A DNA stretch of 58,958 bases. Source: Microbacterium sp. Leaf288 (GTDB lineage: Bacteria; Actinomycetota; Actinomycetes; Actinomycetales; Microbacteriaceae). A program made the translations under genes and the position numbers. The stretch spans positions 1-58,958 of the forward strand of contig NZ_LMNI01000016.1 of assembly GCF_001422925.1 (NCBI RefSeq), in the 5' to 3' direction. Below, one piece after another: positions 7,947 through 15,698 of the stretch. The notes under the pieces were generated by a model. That model made no database searches and was not told the DNA's origin. It saw only the letters and a list, made by a program, of their open reading frames with translations. Position 1 is the first letter of the stretch; the number at the start of each line of letters is the position of its first letter.

Positions 7947-8197
7947 GGAGTTCCCTCGAGCTCACGGACGCGGCGGTCGATCCGCTCAGCGAGATCGGTC
8001 ACCGCCGTCCGGTCGTACCCGTCGACAGCCGCCACCTTGCGACGCCACCCCGCCTGCTCGACCCGCGCCTGCTCCGCCTCGGGATCGGCCCCGTTCGCGA
8101 TCGCGAGCAGCAGCGCGGACAGTGTCGTAGCGGCGTCGCGCATCCGGTCGTAGGTGACTACATCGTTGACTCGCCATGGCGAGGTCGTTCCGGGCAT
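7943..8197 (-). CDS. Probable antitoxin of zeta-like toxin
   Basis: An 84-aa acidic helical protein directly upstream of, and overlapping, the zeta-like gene. It has two predicted helices around RMRDAATTLSALLLAIANG and RTAVTDLAERIDRRVRELEG, joined by a loop, resembling small helical-bundle antitoxins of the epsilon type in size and position. The ATG at 8197 has an excellent GAGGAGG ribosome-binding site. Assigned by position and size; sequence similarity to epsilon is not evident. Confidence 0.6.
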   Translation of the reverse strand: MPGTTSPWRVNDVVTYDRMRDAATTLSALLLAIANGADPEAEQARVEQAGWRRKVAAVDGYDRTAVTDLAERIDRRVRELEGTP

Positions 8198-8543
8198 CGA
8201 CCCTCCTCGTCGCCCATCGTACCGAGTACCCCAAAAAGGGGGTGCGCCACCTCTTTTGGTGTTGACCGCGGAGTCTGATCGGCCAGCCGCGGGCGGCTGC
8301 CAGTGCTGCCCGCCCGCTGCCGCGGGCGTTGTTCGCCGTGAAGCCTGCGGCAGTCTACGGTCGGCGCCGCTGCGCGCAAGCAGCTGACGCTGCCGGCTCC
8401 TCCGAGACTTTCGGCACGCGGTCGCAAGCTCCCTTATTTCGCGCCGAAACTCTCTCCCCCTCCGCCCTCCGGGTTGCACTCCGCGTCGCGCTCCCTGACA
8501 GGCACTTCGTGCCTTCCCGGCAAACAACGACAGGGAGAGAGAC
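8198..8543. other. Divergent intergenic region, 346 bp
   Basis: No credible gene. It separates the minus-strand toxin-antitoxin operon from the plus-strand parB-like gene and must hold both promoters. An imperfect inverted repeat at 8231-8259 (CCAAAAAGGGGGTG facing CCACCTCTTTTGG) lies 34 bp upstream of the antitoxin start and is a candidate operator. The parB Shine-Dalgarno is ACAGGGAGAG near 8530. Confidence 0.35.
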
Positions 8544-9917
8544 ATGACCATCACCACCACCCCCACCGAGACCGTCGAACACATCGACCCCCGCACGCTC
8601 ATCGTCGAGACCAACGTGCGCACCACCGCACCACTCGACCCTGGCTTCTTGGACAGCATCCGGCAGGTCGGCGTCCTCACCCCGTTGCTTGCCTGGCGGG
8701 ACCAGGACGGGGGAGTGCACGTCCGCGCCGGGCAACGCCGCACGCTCGCTGCCCGCGAAGCCGGCATCACCACCGTCCCCGTCTATGTCGTCGACGCAGG
8801 GGATGGCGACACGGCGCGGCGGATCGTGGAGCAGTTGATCGAGAACGACCAGCGCGAAGCGCTCACCGACGCCGACCGCATCCAAGCCTGGCGCGCCCTC
8901 GAACTCGAAGGACTCTCCGCCACGACGATCGCCACGCGCACCGGCACTACACGCGACCGGGTCAAGACCGGCCTCGCCGTCGCCCAAAGCACCACCGCCA
9001 CCGATGCCGTCACCGAGGGAGGGTTGACGCTGGACCAGGCGGCGATCCTGCTGGAGTTCGACGGCGACACCGACACCGTTGCGGAGCTGACCGAGGTCGC
9101 GACCACGGATCCCGGGTACTTCCCGGTCGCGGTGGAGCGGGCACGGCAGGACCGGGTCGCGCGGGAGGCGAAGGAGAAGGTCGAGCAGGAGGAAGCCGCC
9201 AAGGGACACCGGATCCTCGACGAACGCCCCAGCGACTACCACACCGCCCCGTACCGGGTGCGGATGCTCCGCACCGCCGACGACGAACCCGTCGACCCCG
9301 ACACCATCCAAGGCAAGCCCGGTGTCGCCGTGTACGTCGCCACCTACTACGGGGGAGAGGCGCGGGCCGAGTACTACCTCGACGACCCCACCGCGCTCGG
9401 GCTCACGGTCCGCGAAGAGGCAGGCTACGGGGTCGGCGGTACGCAGTCGGGGCCGATGACCGACGAGCAGAAGGCGGAGCGGAAGGAACTGATCGCCAAC
9501 AACAGGGAGTGGGATGCCGCCGAAGCGGTGCGCCGCGAATGGCTCGCCCAGTTCCTCGCCCGAAAGACGGCGCCGAAGGACGCGCAGGCTGTGATCGCGG
9601 AGGCCCTCACTGCCGCTCGGTGGAAGATCGCCGACGGGCTCACCCGAGGATCGGGAACCGCAAAGGTTCTCCTCGGCATCGACAGCCAGGACTACGGCGA
9701 CCAGATCGCCGAGTACCTGACCGCGCACCCGAACCGGGCCGTACACGTCACCCTCGCCGTGCTGCTGGGCGGGATCGAGCAGAACACCAGCCGCAACACC
9801 TGGCGGGCGCCCAGCGCCGATACCGCCTGGTACCTGCGCACCCTCCAGGGCTGGGGCTACACCCTGTGCCCCGTCGAACGCATCGCCGCGATGCTCCCCG
9901 AGAACACCGTCGAATAG
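8544..9917 (+). CDS. ParB/RepB/Spo0J-family DNA-binding protein
   Basis: 457 aa. The N-terminal ParB_N domain starts with IDPRTLIVETNVRTT, then VRAGQRRTLAAREAGITTVPVYV (the GxRR box) and QLIENDQREALTDADRI (the ENxQR box). A central HTH, LSATTIATRTGTTRDRVKTGL, lies at about residues 119-139. The remaining 300 residues are an unusually long acidic C-terminal region, longer than chromosomal ParB, with TKDEQKAERKELI-like charged helices. The ENDQR box suggests CTP-dependent ParB folding is retained. It may cooperate with the ParA encoded 7 kb upstream or act as an element-wide regulator. Confidence 0.85.
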   Translation: MTITTTPTETVEHIDPRTLIVETNVRTTAPLDPGFLDSIRQVGVLTPLLAWRDQDGGVHVRAGQRRTLAAREAGITTVPVYVVDAGDGDTARRIVEQLIENDQREALTDADRIQAWRALELEGLSATTIATRTGTTRDRVKTGLAVAQSTTATDAVTEGGLTLDQAAILLEFDGDTDTVAELTEVATTDPGYFPVAVERARQDRVAREAKEKVEQEEAAKGHRILDERPSDYHTAPYRVRMLRTADDEPVDPDTIQGKPGVAVYVATYYGGEARAEYYLDDPTALGLTVREEAGYGVGGTQSGPMTDEQKAERKELIANNREWDAAEAVRREWLAQFLARKTAPKDAQAVIAEALTAARWKIADGLTRGSGTAKVLLGIDSQDYGDQIAEYLTAHPNRAVHVTLAVLLGGIEQNTSRNTWRAPSADTAWYLRTLQGWGYTLCPVERIAAMLPENTVE

Positions 9918-9997
9918 CCGGCAACGGGTGGGCATCCCGGAACGGATGCCCATCCAACGTCCCGACTCCCTGCCCTAGCCGAAAGGAAGGAAGTGTC

Positions 9998-10237
9998 ATG
10001 AACACGGTGACCGTCTACACCACCGGACCTGGCTGCCAACGCTGCAAGCTCACCAAAGACATCCTGACCCGCAGAGGCGTGGCCTTCGTCGAGGTCGACA
10101 TTCGTGAACAGCCGGCCGCCCGCCAATACGTCGTCGACGAGCTCGGCTACACCGAGGCTCCCGTGGTGGTCGTCGACGAGCACGACCACTGGAGCGGGTT
10201 CCGCCCTGACCAGATCGATCGGATCGCCCGATCATGA
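9998..10237 (+). CDS. Glutaredoxin/NrdH-like redoxin
   Basis: A 79-aa thioredoxin-fold protein. YTTGPGCQRCKLTKDIL carries the CxxC redox pair (Cys-Gln-Arg-Cys, residues about 13-16). EAPVVVVDEHDHWSGFRPDQI has the cis-Pro and the WSGFRPDxI ending typical of NrdH redoxins. NrdH normally reduces class Ib ribonucleotide reductase; a copy on a mobile element could support nucleotide supply or redox control after transfer. Start ATG has GAAAGGAAGG nine bases upstream. The stop overlaps the next small gene (ATGA). Confidence 0.85.
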   Translation: MNTVTVYTTGPGCQRCKLTKDILTRRGVAFVEVDIREQPAARQYVVDELGYTEAPVVVVDEHDHWSGFRPDQIDRIARS

Positions 10238-10395
10238 CCACGCTCATCGACCTTTGGCTTGAAGCCGCTCACGAGGCGTATGCGCTCCGGGCACAACTCG
10301 CCTACCTCGAGGAAGCGTGGCTCCGTGCCGAAGCGGACGCGGACTTCTGGTACTTCCAGGCCTGCAATCGCAATCTCTCGGAAGCGCCAGGCTAA
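10234..10395 (+). CDS. Small hypothetical protein (53 aa)
   Basis: The ATG overlaps the stop of the redoxin gene by four bases, which strongly suggests translational coupling. The 53-aa product is acidic and helical, with LWLEAAHEAYALRAQLAYLE then AWLRAEADADFWYF, Ala- and aromatic-rich. No family recognised. It is the last gene of backbone block one before the cargo. Confidence 0.55.
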   Translation: MTTLIDLWLEAAHEAYALRAQLAYLEEAWLRAEADADFWYFQACNRNLSEAPG

Positions 10396-10499
10396 GCACA
10401 ACAACCCGGCGCGGTGACAGAGGGGCAGGTGCCGTAGCCGAGGGCGCCGGATTGCTGAGACTCAACCGAACGTCATCCACGAGGATCGGTGAAGGGCTG

Positions 10500-10823
10500 G
10501 TGAAGCGCGCGGCGAGGGCGCATTGTTGGTTCGGAGGTTCAGATGATCAATGTCGATCAACAGAATCTGGTGTAGAACCGCTTGACGAATCAGCGTGGCG
10601 GCTGTGCGACACCAACATTGACGAGCACGACGCAGCGCGTCTGGTTGCCTACGTCGAACGAGTCGACAGCGGCTACGAGGCAATCTGGCTGGGGCTTGGC
10701 ATGCGCCCCAGCTGGTATGCATCGCGGGACGATGTGCTCCGCACCGCTCGAGGCCTGCGGCGACCGGACGCGACCACGACGCGATCTAAGCCGCACCCAA
10801 GTCTCCGGGTCACTCCGGTGTGA
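10500..10823 (+). CDS. Hypothetical protein, possibly degraded N-terminus
   Basis: From GTG 10500 the frame encodes 107 aa. The core WRLCDTNIDEHDAARLVAYV followed by ERVDSGYEAIWLGLG looks like a genuine small alpha/beta domain seen in uncharacterised actinobacterial proteins. The first 30 residues (Arg/Cys-rich) and the last 20 look random, so the gene may be a remnant whose flanks have decayed. The start is uncertain. Flanking bases 10396-10499 and 10824-10982 show no other gene. Confidence 0.4.
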   Translation: MKRAARAHCWFGGSDDQCRSTESGVEPLDESAWRLCDTNIDEHDAARLVAYVERVDSGYEAIWLGLGMRPSWYASRDDVLRTARGLRRPDATTTRSKPHPSLRVTPV

Positions 10824-10982
10824 ACCATGCACCTCGAGCGGGCCATCACCGTAGTGGTGCGCACCGTGCGTAGCGAGCTTTCCCGGAATCGCCTTGTCTC
10901 CTGGCGTTAACAAGGGTGTCGTACCATCGCATCAGCACCGCGACCACTCCTGAGAGTCAGACCGGGATGAGGTGAATGCATC

Positions 10983-11192
10983 GTGACGGCACCGGGGTAT
11001 GAGGTGAGCGTCTGGGAGCGCTACGCCACCGAGTTCACACTTGCTTTCGGTGAGAATCCGTCGCGCATCCGGGCGGTGCGGGTGGCCTACTTCGAGCACG
11101 AGTTCGATGTCGACTTGATTGCGCAGCTCAGCGGCTTCCCTGTCTGGAGGATCCGACAGGCGTTGTCCCAGGGACTTCCACAGGCGAGTTGA
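10983..11192 (+). CDS. Small hypothetical protein
   Basis: A 69-aa protein starting at GTG with GATGAGG nine bases upstream. It is mixed alpha/beta and ends with ELSG-like helix DLIAQLSGFPVWRIRQALSQG, which could be a helix-turn-helix. No family recognised. It is the first small gene in the cargo region. Confidence 0.45.
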   Translation: MTAPGYEVSVWERYATEFTLAFGENPSRIRAVRVAYFEHEFDVDLIAQLSGFPVWRIRQALSQGLPQAS

Positions 11193-11280
11193 AGAATCGT
11201 CGACCAGAGTCCCAGAACTGCCTCGCCCATCTACCATCGAGCCGCGGGCCGATGACACTAAAACCTGCGATCATCGCCTC

Positions 11281-11754
11281 ATGACTGATCGTCGACAATT
11301 GCAGTCGAAGTGGGTGCCTTACGTCGACAAACGGATCCCCGTCGGCACTCACCGGTTCCTCCCGCGCGGCCCGTACGATGCGCTCACCGCCGCTCGCGTG
11401 GATGACTTCGTTCGCGTTACTGCAACCGACAGGGACATTCGCCTGCAGGTCCTCGCGGTGCTGCGGATGCATAGTTCCAACGGCGCCGAGGTCGTCCTTG
11501 GACTTGCGGCGATCTTGCTGGCCGGATTGGCGATAGTTGTCAGCGTATTCGTCGCGATCGCCGGTTGGGGCACGACGATCGCCGTGGTCTACGCGGTACC
11601 CGCGCTGGTGATCTGCGGACTACTCACCAAGCCGGCAATCGCTGCTCACGCGAGAAAGATGACCGCGCTGGTCTGGCTTGGCGCCTATGAAGACGGGATC
11701 CGGGATATCGCCACTGGCGTCAGCGCGACTCCGGATCAACGACAAGAGGTCTGA
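11281..11754 (+). CDS. Two-TM membrane protein
   Basis: 157 aa. The N-terminal 65 residues are soluble and basic. Two strong membrane segments follow, about residues 68-90 (VVLGLAAILLAGLAIVVSVF) and 94-115 (GTTIAVVYAVPALVICGLL), then a 40-residue cytoplasmic tail ending QRQEV. The ATG at 11281 lacks an obvious ribosome-binding site. Function unknown; it resembles small membrane partners found in defence islands only in topology. Confidence 0.55.
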   Translation: MTDRRQLQSKWVPYVDKRIPVGTHRFLPRGPYDALTAARVDDFVRVTATDRDIRLQVLAVLRMHSSNGAEVVLGLAAILLAGLAIVVSVFVAIAGWGTTIAVVYAVPALVICGLLTKPAIAAHARKMTALVWLGAYEDGIRDIATGVSATPDQRQEV

Positions 11755-12057
11755 GCTGTCTTCGCAACAACCGAGTCTTGGTCTCAGGGAGATCGCAGCG
11801 CACGCCGAGGGCATCCGAAAGCACGCATTTCCAACCGTGAGCCTGAGATGGCTCAACGGTCTCGGGGGGTCAGGAACGCGCCTGAGAAGAGCAGAGCCGG
11901 TCAGAAAGGCTGCCCGCTGCGGTCCCTCTGCCGGGCACCGGCCGTTTGAGGATCCGTAATCGGGCAATGCGCGCGAGGGGTGGGTCGCGGGCAGGCTACA
12001 GCGTGCTCGATTGAGGTTGCTGAGCGCGCATCGGGAGGCTGAAGTGAGCGATGACAC
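11755..12057. other. Gene-free stretch, 303 bp
   Basis: Lies between two genes that converge on it. I see no conserved-looking reading frame, RNA gene or strong hairpin here. Confidence 0.4.
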
Positions 12058-12717
12058 CTACACGGATTCTTGTGAGAAGTGCCGTAGCCATCGCCGGTGA
12101 TAGCCAGCGGCCGCGTGTCGCCGGCCGTGAGAGTTGCCAAGCGCGACGATGCTCGGGTACGCGTCGAGGAGGCCGTCCCATCCGACCACGTGCTCCGGCC
12201 TATCGACCGTGGGCAGTTCGGTGAGGAGCGAGTCCGACTTGCGCGCGTTGCACATGGTGTGGAGGGTCGTGAGGTTCGCGATGTCGCCGGTACCGCCGCG
12301 TGCGTGAGCGAGTGTGTGGTCCGCTTCCGGGGCGAGCGCCCAGTACATCGGGTGGATCGCACCGCGGCGGTAGTTCGGGTGGTACGGCAGTTCGCGAGGG
12401 AACAGTTCGCTGAACGCGACGAGGACGTTCCTCGGTATGCATCGCCCGCCGCAATAGGTGCAAGCCATCTCATCACGCAGGAAGACCTGCGCGCGGATGC
12501 GGTCGGTGACGTCGCGGGCGCGGCGCTCGACCGTATCCGAGGATGAGCCAGCCTTCGCTGCGTAGCGGAGCCGCCCCTCCCAGCGTTCGAAGGCGATCGG
12601 TCCGATGACCTCGCGCGCCTCGACGACGTCGCCGGTCACGATCGTTTTGGCTGCCGCGTTGAGTGCGTCGGCGTATCTGTCGACATCCGCAAGATCGATA
12701 GTGAGGACGGCGGCCAC
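12058..12717 (-). CDS. HNH endonuclease family protein
   Basis: 219 aa. The N-terminal helical domain (about 1-75) is followed by an HNH fold: RDEMACTYCGG (zinc-like Cys pair, about 82-92), the long insertion rich in Pro and Tyr, LAPEADHTLAHARGGTGD (His of the beta-beta-alpha motif, about 128-145), IANLTTLHTMCNARKSD (Asn and the second Cys/His). HNH nucleases of this shape cut DNA in restriction (McrA-like) or homing. Starts with GTG; no Shine-Dalgarno is visible, perhaps leaderless. Divergent from the exonuclease gene at 12940. Confidence 0.75.
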   Translation of the reverse strand: MAAVLTIDLADVDRYADALNAAAKTIVTGDVVEAREVIGPIAFERWEGRLRYAAKAGSSSDTVERRARDVTDRIRAQVFLRDEMACTYCGGRCIPRNVLVAFSELFPRELPYHPNYRRGAIHPMYWALAPEADHTLAHARGGTGDIANLTTLHTMCNARKSDSLLTELPTVDRPEHVVGWDGLLDAYPSIVALGNSHGRRHAAAGYHRRWLRHFSQESV

Positions 12718-12939
12718 CGCGCCACTGTATCGATCCCGTGCGGGCGGTGCCCGGATGAGGGACGACTGCGTGCCACCGGGGCGTCACCGGAAGGGCTCGC
12801 ATCCACAATCGACGTGTCTTCGCCGGAATGAGCGACGTCCGTACGGCAGACTCAGCTCTCGTCGGCCCGATCTGGGGGCGAGGGCGAAAGGGCTGCAATG
12901 ACTACGAATCCTACGACTGAGACACGGGTGGCGTGAAGG

Positions 12940-13923
12940 ATGCTCGACTTCACAACGATCGACTTTGAGACCGCCAACTCGTATCGGGGTTCTCCGTGCT
13001 CTGTGGGCTTGGTCCGTGTGCGAAACGGGCAGATCGTCGAGCGTCGGCATTGGCTGATCCGGCCGCCGGAGGGCGCTGACTGGTTCGATGGCTGGAACAT
13101 CGCCATCCACGGGATCACCGCCGAGATGGTGGCGGACGCCCCGCGGTGGAGGGACATCCTGCCGGCCATTGTGGACTTCATCGGCGACGACGTGGTCGTC
13201 GCTCACAACGCAGGCTTCGACCTCGGCGTGATCCGGTATGCCTGCGCTCTGGACAACATCGAATGGCCCGAGATGAGATTCCTCTGCACCCTGGTCATGG
13301 CTCGCCGCGCAATGGCGCTCCCCACCTATCGGCTGCCGTTCCTCGCCGAGACGATGGGCATCCCATTCGAGGACCACCACGACGCGCTCGCTGACGCGAC
13401 CGTGGTCGTGGACGTTGCCGCGCGATTGGCCGAGCAGCAGCAAGCCGCAGATCTGCTCGAGTTGGCGGGCTCTCTCGGCGTCGGCATCGGACACATGGGC
13501 TCCGGGATCTACCGGGGCAGCGTCGCCGTCTCGAGCGGCGGCCACGGTACTCGCAACTTCACCCCGATTGAGGTGAACGCCGACGCCGACCCCACCGGAT
13601 ACCTCTATGGCCGAGTCGTCGTGTTCACCGGCACCCTCATGTCGATGACACGAGACACCGCCCGCCAGGAGTGTGCCAAGGTCGGCGCGATTCCGGAACA
13701 GACCACCACCAAGCGAACCAACGTCCTCGTCGTGGGCGACATCAATCCGGCCGTACTCCGACCCGGCTCCAACGTCACAGGCAAGGCCCGCAAGGCGTTC
13801 GAGTTGCAGGACAAGGGCCAAGAGATCGAAGTCATGACGGAGGACGACTTCCTCCGCTGCCTCGACGGCAGCACGCTGGAGGGAGCCGAAGTGCTCCTCG
13901 CCGAATCGGAGCTCTCGGCCTGA
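12940..13923 (+). CDS. DEDDh 3'-5' exonuclease with BRCT domain
   Basis: 327 aa. Residues 1-165 are a DnaQ-like exonuclease: Exo I TIDFETANS (Asp, Glu), Exo II VVAHNAGFDLGV (His-Asn-Asp), Exo III EDHHDALADATVV with the HxxxxD pair, so DEDDh residues appear complete. Residues about 220-300 form a BRCT module beginning GYLYGRVVVFTGTLMSMTRD and containing TTKRTNVLVVGD. The combination is known in bacterial proteins of repair type and sometimes occurs in mobile islands. Start ATG with GAAGG immediately upstream. It probably degrades single-stranded 3' ends. Confidence 0.85.
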   Translation: MLDFTTIDFETANSYRGSPCSVGLVRVRNGQIVERRHWLIRPPEGADWFDGWNIAIHGITAEMVADAPRWRDILPAIVDFIGDDVVVAHNAGFDLGVIRYACALDNIEWPEMRFLCTLVMARRAMALPTYRLPFLAETMGIPFEDHHDALADATVVVDVAARLAEQQQAADLLELAGSLGVGIGHMGSGIYRGSVAVSSGGHGTRNFTPIEVNADADPTGYLYGRVVVFTGTLMSMTRDTARQECAKVGAIPEQTTTKRTNVLVVGDINPAVLRPGSNVTGKARKAFELQDKGQEIEVMTEDDFLRCLDGSTLEGAEVLLAESELSA

Positions 13924-14131
13924 CGCGATCACTCGATCCCCAAGCGGGCGCTGCGCGAATGACGCGGGTCGCGTACGACTGATGTGGCGCACGCTTCAGG
14001 TTCCTATGTGCCGTGGTCAGCCGGGGTGGCAGAGGCCAGATGGCGAGTGCGATGGCGTTGAATCGCCCAGACCAGCAGGGCGGGGCCGAGGCGATCATCA
14101 ATGCAATAGCCCGCGGGACAGGTGAAGCGAC

Positions 14132-15475
14132 TCAGTCCATTCCTGGTCGGTTCGTCCACGAACTCGTTCCCCACTGCAATCCATTCCACGCATCGCGCAG
14201 GTCACTGTCAGTCTCCGGTGCGGCAACAGTCCGAAGTTCCAACAAGCGGCGCGCGACCCAGCGCGCATCAGCAAGCATCGACCTCGACCCACCGATGCTT
14301 TGTAGGCGCCTCGAAGCGTCACCGCCGTGAGCAATCGCGCTGCGGACTCGGTATACCTCGTCATATCGCTCGAATCGTTCCGCGCGACGCGCCGGTTCGC
14401 GCTCCAACAAGGCGAACCGTCCCTTGCTTACAGCGCCGGGGACCGCCTCCTTGCCCGTCAGTAGCGAATCCAACGCGACACTGACCGCCAACGCGGCGTC
14501 CTCATCGGCGTCTGCCCAAAATGCACGCGCATACCATCGCGCGGCTACGCGGAGTCGTTGCGCGATCGCATCAGTCCCCTCCAACAGATCCCCAACCAAG
14601 GCGCGCCCTCTGCTGTCCAACAGGCTGTCGAGCGGCATGGAATTCGCGCTGTACCAATGGAAGCTGTTGCGAGCACCCCAGTCCCCGATGGACAGAACTC
14701 GCGCCCCTAGTTCGCCCGCCCCCTTCTCAGAAAGCAGCTTCCCCAGTGCATCGCGGTCTAGTGCGAGCCCACGGATTCCCGGCCGGTTGGTGGCGCCCCG
14801 CCCAGAGACGATGCCATGTCGCTCCAACTCGCTTGAGAAGAGCAAGGTCAGCCCGATCAGATCGTCGAATGAGCGCAAGAAGTCGTCGTGGGCGAGCCGC
14901 TCTTGCCGGGCGCTGACAACCGACGCGACGACGTAGGGGCCGAACTCACGGGTGAGTTGCTCGGCGTGCGAACTGAGTGCTTGCGACGCTGCGCCTGACA
15001 GGCCCAGGTGGGAACTCAAACGTTCTGCATCCCCGTCTGATCCCATCGTCGCGAGGGTCACGGTTCCGATGGTTGAAGGGTTTGACTCCCAGGTCATGTT
15101 CGCCAAGGCGCCGAACTGCCGCACGGGTGTCGGTGCGACGATGCGTTTCGCAGCGAGCTCCAGATCTATCTCCGGTCTCGTGCTCGCCACCCCGATTAGT
15201 GACAATGCAACGGTCCAGACATCATCGTCGCGCCACTTCGCGCGGACGCGCGGATCACGGAGAAGTTCCTCGACGGCGTCTACAAGAGCTGGCATGCCGT
15301 CATCGTCGATCGTTAGCGCCCCCTTTGGGCCGATGAATGCCCGGTCAGCGGACGACCGATACGCCGGATCGAGCCACGCCCATCCAATCCGGGGGTCGGC
15401 GTCCGAACTACGGACGGCGTCACGCGCCATGGCCAGTCGAGATCCGATGCGTGGAAGATCTGTCTTTGGGCTCAC
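14132..15475 (-). CDS. HEPN (Apea-like) domain protein
   Basis: 447 aa. Most of the protein is unrecognised helical sequence. Residues about 330-400 read as an Apea-like HEPN domain: RWYARAFWADADEDAALAVS, then LDSLLTGKE and the motif YRVRSAIAHGG, which matches the RxxxxH ribonuclease signature (Arg-Ser-Ala-Ile-Ala-His). HEPN proteins are frequent RNase effectors of antiviral and toxin systems. Starts at GTG 15475 (ATG 15433 alternative); the ribosome-binding site is weak. It lies 223 bp downstream of the NACHT gene on the same strand and may share its transcript. Confidence 0.65.
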   Translation of the reverse strand: MSPKTDLPRIGSRLAMARDAVRSSDADPRIGWAWLDPAYRSSADRAFIGPKGALTIDDDGMPALVDAVEELLRDPRVRAKWRDDDVWTVALSLIGVASTRPEIDLELAAKRIVAPTPVRQFGALANMTWESNPSTIGTVTLATMGSDGDAERLSSHLGLSGAASQALSSHAEQLTREFGPYVVASVVSARQERLAHDDFLRSFDDLIGLTLLFSSELERHGIVSGRGATNRPGIRGLALDRDALGKLLSEKGAGELGARVLSIGDWGARNSFHWYSANSMPLDSLLDSRGRALVGDLLEGTDAIAQRLRVAARWYARAFWADADEDAALAVSVALDSLLTGKEAVPGAVSKGRFALLEREPARRAERFERYDEVYRVRSAIAHGGDASRRLQSIGGSRSMLADARWVARRLLELRTVAAPETDSDLRDAWNGLQWGTSSWTNRPGMD

Positions 15476-15698
15476 GGCATCAGTTCACAGCATGAGCGGC
15501 CTTCGCACATACGTGGGACGCGCTCGCAGTTGGCAACGCTGGATCGGCTGCGTCGCCCGAATCTAGCCAACCCCGGAGACAGGCAGTCCATCTCGTGCGT
15601 TTCTCGCGCTTGCGTGTCCGTGCACCCGCTGAGCTCTCTCCTACATTGACCTGGCAGGGTTGCCCCGGTCAACATTGGCGCGGGGCGGGAACGCGGTC

